64,000 nt of DNA, taken from Limnephilus marmoratus. Taxonomy: Eukaryota > Arthropoda > Insecta > Trichoptera > Limnephilidae. This document shows, in pieces, positions 1 through 10,211 of this stretch. The position numbers and the translations under genes were made by a program. The DNA lies in contig OU862933.1 in assembly GCA_917880885.1 (NCBI GenBank), positions 12,925,679 through 12,989,678 of the forward strand, read 5' to 3'. The notes beneath the pieces were generated by a model. The model was not told the origin of the DNA and searched no databases. It saw only the letters and a program-made list of their open reading frames with translations. Every line of letters starts with the position of its first letter. The stretch's first letter is position 1.

Positions 1-885
1 TGTAGACTTAATCTCTGTAGTCGAAATACTTGACCTAGGCATCATTTTTGACCAAAAACTCTGCTTTTTATCTCATGTAACTTCTATAGCCAACAGGGCT
101 ATGAAAATGTTAGGTTTTATTTTAAGGATTTCCAAAGATTTTAAAAATATTCACACATTAAAAATTCTGTTCACATCTCTCGTTAGAAGCATTCTAGAAT
201 ATAACTCTACAATTTGGTCACCTGTCTTTAATAATCACATTAATATCATTGAAAAAGTTCAACGCAAGTTTTTGAGGTGTATTAATTTTCGACTTGGAAT
301 CCCTTTAGAATCAATAAATTATGACTTTTATTACACTCATTGAAATTGTCGAAGTTAAGTGATAGAAGAAAAATTTTTGATCTCATATTTTTATACAAAA
401 TTGTAAATCATCAGTTGGATAGCCCTGATATATTAAAGTTGATTCACTTTCATGTACCTACCATTAGATCAAGGTTCCCTAGTATGTATTATTGTGACAA
501 TTATACGTCTGTCGCTGGATATAATTCTGTTATAAATAGAATACTCACCATTGGTAATTTTTATGCCAATGTTGCTGATATTTTTCATATTTCCTTATTA
601 AAATACAAGGCTCTACTTATCAAACATTTCAGCCTTACGTATTGTAACGAGGTTACTTCATAACAAGTTATTCTTTTTATTTCACTGTATCCTTTTGAAG
701 TTTTCATTAGTAGTTAGAAATTTTTTCTCTTCTTCTCTTATTATAAGAAAATAAAAAAAAATAAAACAATCTTTCTTCACTGTACTATGACTGTTTAAAT
801 ATAATAATAATACATGTTTGTAAATGGCACTTTGTGCCGTAAATTTTAAATAAATAAATAAATAAATTTTAAATAAATAAATTTA
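1..885 (+). mobile_element. LINE (non-LTR retrotransposon) 3'-terminal fragment
   Basis: An open frame from base 2 to 343, then a second frame from about 330 to 663, encode the region after the reverse transcriptase catalytic centre of a Jockey/CR1-like LINE. Visible landmarks are the DLGIIFD motif near the left edge, followed by SILEYNSTIWSP and VQRKFLR. The frame changes near 330-343, so the copy is dead. The 3' UTR ends with a small hairpin (GGCAC-TTT-GTGCC, 826-838) followed by an (AAAT)n tail at 848-885. It is truncated by the window edge. A related fragment lies at 61478-62165. Confidence 0.8.
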
Positions 886-906
886 GTAGTGAAAATTCAA
901 GTGGTG

Positions 907-2110
907 AAAAAATACACCGAAAATGGTTATCATATTCAATTCAGCTGAATAAAGTGTACTGTTCGTGCTGTATGGCTTTTGGAGATAAAGGACACAAGAG
1001 ACTCTACCTACATTACTGGTTATGATATTTCTTCAAAAAATGTGTATAAATAAGTAGAAATACACGAAAACTCTACCCATCATGAACTTGCTGCAAAAGC
1101 AGCTTTTCAAAGTCAAAAGGGCTACGATATTTCAAATCTCCTGAATACTAACCAAACTAAACAGTAAGAAAGTGAAATTCAAACTAGAAGATTAGTCATC
1201 CAACGTTTGATAGACATAGTTTTGTTTATAGGAAGGCAAGGCATTGCCTACAGAGGTGACAAAGCAGAAGCAGCCTACGCTCTTGATTCTTTACAAAATC
1301 ATGATCATTTCCTTGAACTGGTCATGTTGGTGGCTAATTATGATGTAATTTTGCAAAGCCATGTAAAAAATGTATCAAAGACAGCAAAAAGCACAGAATA
1401 AAAATAAAGGGCAAAAGAGAAGCCACAGGAAAGCAATCTAAAAAGCCCATTGGACGAGGATCAATGTTGACTTTGTTATCAAAGACTTTCATTAACAAGT
1501 TAATCAAGATAATTAGCTCGATGGGTCGAAACATTATTTTGAAAGGCCTCCAGGATAGCATCATCTACAGCGTAATGGTGGACAGCACCCAAGATATAGT
1601 TGTCATGGACCAATTGGCAATATGCGTCCGCTATGTCGTTCAAGGAAAAGTGTATGAAAGACTTTTAATAAAAGAAAATGAAGACCTTATTTATACTCAC
1701 TGTATGGCACACGTACTGAACCTAATTGTAACTGACTCAACAGTGAAGTTACTACAAGCTGAGAACTTGTTTGGATTAGTGGAAGAATCTGCAGTATTTG
1801 TAAGCTCATCGCACAAGAGAATAGCCGTCTGGGAAAAGGAAACAAAAATACAACATACTGCACACGACAAGTTGTACAGTTGTAAAAAATAGGAGCAACG
1901 ATGTGGTGGAGCAAACATAAGGCTCTTTCATCAATTGTTGATGAAGAATTCTTAATCAGTTAAGACAGTGTTAATTCAGTTAAGTTCTTTAATTGTATTT
2001 CTGTGTTTAAAGAAATCTCTGATGGAAGTTTTGACAGCAAATCTCGATTCACAGCAAGAAACCTGAAAAGTCAATGGTCCAAATTTGAAAACTTGTTCAT
2101 TAGCCCAGTC
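907..2110 (+). pseudogene. Decayed hAT transposase, ZMYM1-like (DUF4371 type)
   Basis: Short open pieces in shifting frames (1207-1401, 1464-1892 and unlisted short stretches) line up in order with the ZMYM1-like hAT transposase family. They are a C-C-H zinc-finger-like piece near 960-1000, HENSTHHELA near 1070, GIAYRGD then NHDHFLELVMLVANYD (1240-1345), ILKGLQDSIIYSVMVDSTQDIVVMDQLA (in pieces, 1540-1620), and the THCMAHVLNLIV segment (about 1695-1730). Each is a recognisable family block. Several stops and frame changes and the loss of the central cysteine/aspartate block make it non-functional. I could not find its terminal inverted repeats. Confidence 0.7.
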
Positions 2111-2567
2111 AAGATGTACATCCGTGCTTGCAAAAGGTCCGGTCATTCTGAATTTTTTATATGTTGTTAGGACCTAAACCAGTAATAAAAAAAAAATTTG
2201 CTACTTTGAAAGTGCTGTGCGAGCGGCGGTGGACCCAAAAAACCAAGAAATTTTCGGATTTTTTTCAGTTTTTGCTCAATATCTCAGTGAAGGAAGAGTC
2301 TGACCGGTATAGTTTGTATGGATACTTTTAAAGTATACTAAATTTGCTACAATTTGAGATCAAAGCGAGCTATATGCAGCCATTGGTTTCCAAGATACAG
2401 TTCTTCGAAAATAGGCCATTTTTTCCAAAAAGTGAAATTTTTTCGAAATGGTCACTTATTTTGTAAAATATTTTCTAAAACACGTATCCCACGTCAAATA
2501 TTATATGAAAAAAAATGTAGTAATAGTAAATTTAATTAGCTTTAAACCGAACCCAAGTGTTTAAACG
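2111..2567. other. Unassigned AT-rich spacer
   Basis: No convincing coding region, RNA gene or repeat family was recognised between the hAT remnant and the satellite. A 61-codon open frame at 2354-2539 has biased, low-complexity composition and no recognisable motif. Confidence 0.4.
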
Positions 2568-3718
2568 ATGATTTTTTTTTTTTTTTACTGTACATTTTTT
2601 GAATCATTCGTGTACAGACCATGATTTTCAGTAAGAATTCAAATTTTCAGACGGTTCGGTGCCATAGGGCGGAAGTTATGACCGACCACAATTGTTGTTA
2701 CCGTTGAACGACGATTTTTTGATTTTTTTGAAAAAATCTCTTTGTTGATTTTTTCATTGATTCATGTACAGACCATGATTCTTAATAAAAATCCAAAATT
2801 TCAGACTGTTCGGATCCCAAAAGCCTAAGTTTTGACAGACTCCAAGTGTTCAAACGTCCGACCCCAAGTGCTAAAATGACGAAACCCAAGGGTTAAACGA
2901 ATTTTTTTTTTAAATTTTCTTTGTAGATTTTTTTATTGATTCGTGTACAGACCATGATTCTTAGTAAGAATCCAAAATTTCAGGTGGTTTGAGCCATAAA
3001 GCCAACGTTATGATCGACCCTAAGTTTTCAAACGTCCGACCCCAAGTGCTAAAACGACCGAACCCAAGTGTTAAAACGATGATATTTTTATAAAAATTCT
3101 GTTTGTAGATTTTTTGATTGATTCGTGTACAGACCATGATTCTTAGAAAAATCCATAATTTTAGACAGTTCGAAGTCATAAAGCCAATGTTTTGATGGAC
3201 CCCAAGTGTTCAAACGTCCGACCCCAAGTGCTAAAATGACGAAACCCAAGTGTTAAAAAGATTTTTTTTTAAAATTTTCTTTGTAGATTTTTTGATTGGT
3301 TCGTGTACAGGCCATGTTCTTAGTATGAATCCAAAATATCAGTCGATTCGGTGCTATTGGGCGGAAGTTATGACCGACAACAATTGTTGTTACAAAGCGC
3401 CCATAAAACGATGTTTTTTTGAAAAAAATCTTCTTTTTGCCGATTTTTTGCTTGATTCGTATACAGACCATGTAGTAAGAATCCAAAATTTCAGACGGTT
3501 TGGAGCCAAAATGCCATAGTTTTGACACACCCCAAGTGTTCAAAGGTCCGACCCTAAGTGCTAAAACGACAAAACCCAAGTGTTAAAACAATGATTATTT
3601 TTATTTTCTCTGTAGCTTTATTGATTGATTCGTGAACAGACCATGATTCTCGGAAAGAATTCAAATTTTCAGACGGTTCTGTGCCATAGGGCGGAAGTTA
3701 TGACCGACCTCAATTGTT
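2568..3718 (-). repeat. Complex satellite, inverted section
   Basis: Same modules as the main satellite but in reverse orientation: every core reads as the complement (ATTCGTGTACAGACCATG on +). Blocks match distant forward blocks. 3253-3718 corresponds to 5826-6220, 2780-2990 to 5160-5330, and 2568-2760 to 6210-6400, so this is a rearranged inverted copy of nearby array. The peptides encoded in the modules are by-products of the repeat, not genes. Confidence 0.85.
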
Positions 3719-6700
3719 GAGAATTTTTTTAAAAAGATCACGGTTTTAACACTTGGGTTCGGTCGTTTTAGCACTTGGGGTCGGACGTTTGAAAACTTAG
3801 GGTCGGTCATAACGTTGGCCTTATGGCTCAAACCATCCGAAATTTTGGATTCTTACTAAGAACTACAAAGAAAATTTAAAAATAAAAAATCGTTTTAACA
3901 CTTGAGTTTCGTCATTTTAGAACTTGGGGTCGGACGTTTGAACACTTGGGGTCCGTCAAAACTTTGGCTTTATGGCTGCTTCGAACCGTCTGAAATTTTG
4001 GATTCTTACTAACAGTACCGGATTATCCCTAAGGCAGAGTAGGCAACTGCCTAGGGGCCCCGCATCGGCTAGGGGCTCCGCGTCTTGAAAAAAAATGACT
4101 TGCTTCAATTAGTAAGCAACGAAGTTTCGGAAAAAGTCAGCTTTCAAGATGTTTTAATGTTTGTTTATTAGGAACATTTACCGGTTAATAACCTTAGGTA
4201 CACGCATTAAAGAAAACAACAAACTAAGTATAATAATTTGGTTATAACCCAATAAATAACTAATGTTCACATCATGCACAAATAATAATTAAAAAGTCTA
4301 TAACAAATATATAAACATAGTTGTATTTACTTTTCTTTCCTTCTATTTGTTGCAACATTACTTAGTATTTAGTATCTGAAGTGATTGAATGTGCCGTGTG
4401 TGGTTTATATTGGCATTTGTTTGGTTTTAGTTTTTGTTTTTATTTCTAATTATATGTTTAAAATATAAATGTTGTACAAGCTTGACAAGACGGCTCTATA
4501 TTTTAGAGTTAGACGAGGATAAAGTGCAGTGGCGAACTAGGCCTGTCAGAAGCCCGGAGCAGCAAAGTTGAATCAATCCCCCCCCCCCCCCATTAGTGAA
4601 GTTAATGTAATTTTACAAGTGAACAAGGAGGCGTTTGGAGGCCCCTTCACCCCCCCCCCTCCCGCACCCGTTAGTCCGCCATTGGTAAAGGGGCCCCGAG
4701 ACATGCACTGCCTAGGGGCCCCGAAATGGTTAATCCGGCCCTGCTTACTAAGAATCATGGTCTCTACATGAATCAATCAAAAAATCTACAAAAAGAATTT
4801 TTTTTATATTCGTTTTAACTTTGGCCCTAATCATGGTCTGTACAACAATGTAATCAAAAAATCTGCAAAAACATCGTTTTACGGGCGCATGTTGTTACAA
4901 TTGTTGTCGGTCATAACTTCCGCCCTAAAGCACCGAACCGACTGATATTTTGGATTCTTACTAAGAATCATGGTCTGTACATGAATCAATCAAAAAATCT
5001 ACAAAGAAAATTTTTAAAAATTTCGTTTGAACACTTGGGTTTCGTCATTTTAGCACTTTGGGTCGGACGTTTGAACACTTGGGGTCCGTCAAAACCTTGG
5101 CTTTATGGCTTCGAACCGTCTGAAATTTCGGATTCTTACTAAGAATCATGGTCTGAACACGAATCAATCAAAAAATCTACAAAGAAAATTAAAAAAAAAA
5201 ATTCGTTTAACCCTTGGGTTTCGTCATTTTAGCACTTGGGGTCGGACGTTTGAACACTTGGAGTCTGTCAAAACTTAGGCTTTTGGGATCCGAACCGTCT
5301 GAAATTTTGGATTTTTATTAAGAATCATGGTCTGTACACGAATCAAGCAAAAAATCGGCCAAAAGAATTTTTTCATAAAAACATCGTTTTACGGGCGCTT
5401 TGAACATCAATTGTTGTCGGTCATAACTTCCGCCCTATATCACCGAATCGACTGATATTTTGTATTCTTACTAAGAATCATGGTCTGTACACGAATCAAT
5501 CAAAAAATCTACAAAGAAAATTAAAAAAAAAAAGTTTTATCAATTGGGTTTCATCATTTTAGAACTTGGGGTCGGACGTTTGAACACTTGGGGTCCGTCA
5601 AACTTTGGCTTTATGGGTGCTTCGAACCATCTGAAATTTTGGATTCTTACTAAGAATCATGGTCTGTACATGAATCAATCAAAAAATCTACAAAGAGAAT
5701 TTTTTTATATTCGTTTTAAATTTGGCCCTATGGCTTCGAGCATCATGGTCTGTACACGAATCAATCAAAAAATCTGCCAAAAGAAGATTTTTTGCAAAAA
5801 ATCATCGTTCAACGGTAACAACAATTGAGGTCGGTCATAACTTCCGCCCTATGGCACCGAACCGTCTGAAAATTTGAATTCTTTCCGAGAATCATGGTCT
5901 GTACACGAATCAATCAATAAATCTACAGAGAAAATAAAAATAATCATTGTTTTAACACTTGGGTTTTGTCGTTTTAGCACTTAGGGTCGGACCTTTGAAC
6001 ACTTGGGGTGTGTCAAAACTATGGCATTTTGGCTCCAAACCGTCTGAAATTTTGGATTTTTACTACATGGTCTGTATACGAATCAAGCAAAAAATCGGCC
6101 AAAAGAAGATTTTTTTCAAAAAAACATCGTTTTATGGGCGCTTTGTAACAACAATTGTTGTCGGTCATAACTTCCGCCCTATACCACCGAACCGACTGAT
6201 ATTTTGGATTCTTACATGAATCAATGAAAAAATCAACAAAGAGATTTTTTCAAAAAATCGTCGTTCAACGGTAACAACAATTGTGGTCGGTCATAACTTC
6301 CGCCCTGTGGCACCGAACCGTCTGAAAATTTGAATTCTTACTGAAAATCATGGTCTGTACACGAATGATTCAAAAAATGTACAGAAAAAAAAAATCATCG
6401 TTTAAACACTTGGGTTCGGTCGTTTTAGCACTTAGGGTCGGACGTCTGAACACTTGGGTTCTGTCAAAACTTTGGCTTTTTGGCTCCGAATCGTCTGAAA
6501 TTTTGGATTTTTACTAAGAATCATGGTCTGTACACGAATCTAGCAAAAAATCGGTCAAAAGAAGATTTTTTTCAAAAAAACATCGTTTTACGGGGGCTTT
6601 ATAACAACAATTGTTGTCGGTCATAACTTCCGCCCTGTACCACCGAACCGACTGATATTTTGGATTCTTACTAAGAATCATGGTCTGTACACGAATCAAT

Positions 6701-7914
6701 CAAAAAATCTACAAAAAGATTTTTTTTTATATTCGTTTTAACTTTGGCCCTATGGTTTCGAGAATCATGGTCTGTACACGAATCAATAAAAAAATCTGCC
6801 AAAAGAAGAATTTTTGCAAAAAATCATCGTTCAACGGTAACAACAATTGTGGTCGGTCATAACTTCCGCCCTATGGTACCGAACCGTCTGAAAATTTGAA
6901 TTCTTACTGAGAATCATGGTCTGTACACAAATCAATCAAAAAATCTACAAAGAAAATTAAAAAAAAAATTTTCGTTTAACACTTGGGTCTCGTAATTTTG
7001 CACTTGGGGTCGGACGTTTGAACACTTGGGGTCCGTCAAAACCTTGGCTTTATGGCTTCGAACCATCTGAAATTTTGGATTCGTACTAAGAATCATGGTC
7101 TGTACATGAATCAATCAAAAAATCTGCCAAAAGAAGAATTTTTGCAAAAAATCATCGTTCAACGGTAACAACAATTGTGGTCGGTCATAACTTCCGTCCT
7201 ATGGCACCGAACCGTCTGAAAATTTGAATTCTTACTCAGAATCACGGTCTGTACACGAATCAAGCAAAAAATCGGCCAAAACAAGATTTTTTTCAAAAAA
7301 AGTCGTTTTACGGGGGCTTTATAATTACAATTGTTGTCGGTCATAACTTCCGCCCTATAGCACCGAACCGACTGATATTTTGGATTCTTACTAAGAATCA
7401 TGGTCTGTACACGAATCAATTAAAAAATCTACAAACAGAATTTTTTTTATATTCGTTTTAACTTTGGCCCTATGGCTTCGAGAATCATGTCTGTACACGA
7501 ATCAATCAAACAATCTGCCAAAAGAGGAATTTTTGCAAAAAATCATCGTTTTACGGTTACAACAATTGTGGTCGGTCAAAACTTCCGCCCTATGGCACCG
7601 AACCGTCTAAGAAATTGATTTCTTACCTCAGTATGGTTCTTAAATCATGGTATGTTCACGAATTATTAAAAAAATCTACAGAAAACAAAAAAAAAAATCG
7701 TCGTTTTAACACTTGGGTTCGGTCGTTTTCGCACTTAGGGTCGGAGGTTTGAACACTTGGGGTCGGTCAAAACTATGGCTTTATGGCTTCGAACCGTCTG
7801 AATTTTTGAATTCTTACTAAGAATCATGGTCTGTACACGAATCAATCAAAAAATCTAGAGAGAAATTTAAAAATAAAAATTGCTTTACACTTGGGTTTCG
7901 TCATTTTAGCACCT
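3719..7914 (+). repeat. Complex satellite, forward section (left of copia insertion)
   Basis: Tandem modules share a core of about 50 bp containing the 13-bp near-palindrome TTCTTACTAAGAA followed by TCATGGTCTGTACACGAATC. Three module types alternate. Modules of 168-185 bp carry the phrases CACTTGGGTTCGGTCG and GGGGTCGGACGTTTGAACAC. Modules of 140-165 bp carry the perfect 14-bp palindrome ACAACAATTGTTGT and CATAACTTCCGCCCTA. Short modules of about 90 bp carry ACTTTGGCCCTATGGC. An independent hAT-type element interrupts it at 4013-4743. No conserved reading frame is evident. Confidence 0.9.
4013..4743. mobile_element. Non-autonomous hAT-type transposon (731 bp)
   Basis: Termini are CAGTACCGGATTATCC and, on the opposite strand, CAGGGCCGGATTAACC, a typical hAT inverted terminal repeat. 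The repeat continues imperfectly into CCTAGGGGCCCC-type sequence on both sides. The element is flanked by a perfect 8-bp duplication CTTACTAA (4005-4012 and 4744-4751), the target length made by hAT transposases. The interior is non-coding with two poly-C runs near 4578 and 4653. It sits inside a satellite core. Confidence 0.88.
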
Positions 7915-7931
7915 GAGGTTGTTATTTAGTT

Positions 7932-8827
7932 CTAGGGTTGTATATTCGGTAACCTTTGATGTCATCTGGATAGCCCACAAGTATGTGCTGTTCAGACTTT
8001 TTGTCCCATTTCTGACGCTTCTCTTTAGCAACATGAGCCATAACTTTGCTACCAAATATTCTCTAATGACTTATGTCTGGCTTACATCCAGTCCAGATCT
8101 CATATGGAGTTTTTTCATTTAAACTAGGAAGTACAGTACGATTTTGTAAATAAACTGCTGTATTTATGGCCTCAGCCCAGAATTCTTTACCCAAATGCGC
8201 ATCAAACAATAAGCATCTAGCCTTCTCGACAATCGTTCGATTATTATGTTCTGACAAGCTATTCTGCTCTGGGTTATATGGGTTATTTTTTTGGTGCGTG
8301 ATACCTTCCTTCTTGAGATATGAATCAAACTCTTTGTTGCAGTATTCACCACCATTATCGCTTCTCAATATCTTTATTTTCTTATTTGTTTGTTTTTCAA
8401 CTTTTGCTTTAAATTCTGCAAACATCTAAGTGCTTCATTTTTTGTGTTTGATAAAATATACAAATGTCATACGACTATAGTCATCAACGAAGAGTATAAA
8501 GAATCTTGAATCTGCAAGCGATCCTTTCTCCGTAGGTCCGCAAACGTCAGTATGAACTCAATGAAGTAATTCTTTGCTTCTTGTACCAGTTTTTGAGAAT
8601 GGAAGACGACACTGCTGTCCCTCGCAACAAACTGTACACGATGTCTTGCCAAGATCAACTGTTTCTCGAAGATTCATTCCTTCTACAGCACTGTTCATTT
8701 TATTCAGATAAGTACTGTTGACATGACCCAATCTGCGGTGCCAAGTGTTGCCTGAAACCGCTAAATTAGACATTATTCTTTCAGGAACTTTTAACTTGTA
8801 TTCCATCCTTAGTTTTTTAAACACCAT
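7932..8827 (-). pseudogene. Copia integrase, frameshifted, C-terminally cut
   Basis: Continues the copia polyprotein after a frame change. A GAG-pre-integrase zinc region is visible as HRRLGHVN with a C-x2-C pair (8558-8760). The integrase core follows: HTDVCGP (first Asp), LRSDNGGEY (second Asp) and SEHNNRTIVEKAR (catalytic Glu), so the DDE triad is recognisable. It then runs into the post-core IFGSKVMAHV and HILVGYP region near 7950-8060. There is a stop after KELLH (8558), a second near 8430 and a frame change near 8063. Coding ends at the element terminus, with no reverse transcriptase downstream. Confidence 0.82.
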
Positions 8828-9917
8828 CTGTCAAATCTGCTATAGCAACTAACTCGTTCTGTTTATTATAAACATAGCAGCATTTTCTTTTGAAGTCCAC
8901 TTTATTTCCATTTTTGATTAACTGACTGACAGATATCAAGTTTGTCGTAAGTTTTGGCACACATAAAATATCTTTTAATATAACTTCATATTTACTTTTC
9001 GGGGTTAAAGTCATAATTTTAGCTTCTCCCGAGCATAAAACAGGCATAGCACTTCTATTAGCTGCAATTATTTTCTTCACACTCGTCCGATTCGACGTAT
9101 TACACATAATGTTTACATCCGGTGTCATGTGAAAACAAGAGCCCGAGTCTATAAACCAATCCATTTTGTTGTAATTCCCGTTCAAAAACACAACAGAAAA
9201 TGCATTTGACGTCTTCATTCGCTCTGATTGCCCAACAGGACATTGATTTTTAAAATGCCCTTCTTTTTTACATCTATAACATCTGATAGATTTCATTACG
9301 GTTTTGACCATCGATGTATTTCCGTCAACATTGCGGCGCGGGCGCGCTCTGGCGGAAAATGCCCCAACTGACTCCGTGTCATTTCGTGCCATATCAAGCA
9401 ATTTTGTTTTTATTGCATCTGCAGTAATTATTATTCCACTATGCTCGATTGCTAATATCATGGGGTAGAATTTTTCTGGTAGACCAGCAAGCATTAAACA
9501 GCCTATCCATTCATCGTTCACATTAAATCCGGTTCCGGATAATTTCTGGCCAGTTTCAATAATTTGCGTGACGTAACTCTGCATCGAGTCACAAGTTTCA
9601 AGACAAATCGATATCAAACTCCCTAATAAGGAAATGCGTCTTGAAAAACCATTATCATCGAACATTTGCTTTACCCTTTTCCACAAGTCTGCAGTAGATG
9701 TACCTTGCTTGATGTGTACATACAGTGACGGATCTATAGTGAGGATTATCTTCGCTTTTGTTTTTGCATCATCTCCAACTGCAACAGTTTCTTGGGCCTT
9801 GATACACTTCTCCATGCCTTTTAATATAAGTAGGTTTTCAACGGCATACGCCCATACATCGTAGTTTTGGCGTCCAACCAACTTGGGTATACTTGTGAGA
9901 TATGATGTCGCCGCCAT
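8817..9917 (-). CDS. Copia gag-protease polyprotein, 366 codons
   Basis: This is the N-terminal part of a Ty1/copia polyprotein, forming the capsid and the aspartic protease. Residues 1-180 resemble the UBN2-type copia gag (start MAATSYLTSI, then NYDVWAYAVENLL). A CCHC zinc knuckle follows at C213-C216-H221-C226. The protease active site is WFIDSGS, with Asp257-Ser-Gly. The ATG at 9917 gives the expected N-terminus. The reading frame closes at a TAA at 8817, and the downstream pol region continues in another frame, so this copy is a broken polyprotein with an intact gag-protease. The primer-binding site lies upstream. Confidence 0.85.
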   Translation of the reverse strand: MAATSYLTSIPKLVGRQNYDVWAYAVENLLILKGMEKCIKAQETVAVGDDAKTKAKIILTIDPSLYVHIKQGTSTADLWKRVKQMFDDNGFSRRISLLGSLISICLETCDSMQSYVTQIIETGQKLSGTGFNVNDEWIGCLMLAGLPEKFYPMILAIEHSGIIITADAIKTKLLDMARNDTESVGAFSARARPRRNVDGNTSMVKTVMKSIRCYRCKKEGHFKNQCPVGQSERMKTSNAFSVVFLNGNYNKMDWFIDSGSCFHMTPDVNIMCNTSNRTSVKKIIAANRSAMPVLCSGEAKIMTLTPKSKYEVILKDILCVPKLTTNLISVSQLIKNGNKVDFKRKCCYVYNKQNELVAIADLTDGV

Positions 9918-10083
9918 TTTCGTTAAAAATGTCCCGACACTAATTACGACTTTGCATTTGCAATAACTCCTTGCTCTATTCTCAATACGAACAAATACAT
10001 CCGCGACAATAAGAAATGAATTTTTAACACAAATACCATTTAAATTATCGTGACTGATTATTTAAAAAACGCCAGGGAATCTT

Positions 10084-10098
10084 CTGAGCCCATAACCT
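10084..10098 (-). other. Copia primer-binding site (initiator-tRNA-Met half-molecule type)
   Basis: The minus strand reads AGGTTATGGGCTCAG between the leader/LTR and the gag start. Copia-type elements prime from an internal fragment of initiator tRNA-Met complementary to a GGTTATGGGC-type sequence. This supports orientation and family and places the LTR end at about 10100-10110. Confidence 0.7.
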
Positions 10099-10211
10099 AT
10101 TAAATGAAACATGTTGTTTTATTCAGGAGACAGCGAGAACTGATATTAATTAAGCTTAGAAACATAGACAAAGATGGCATAAGTGGTAGGTACTTTGATA
10201 ACTAAATAACA

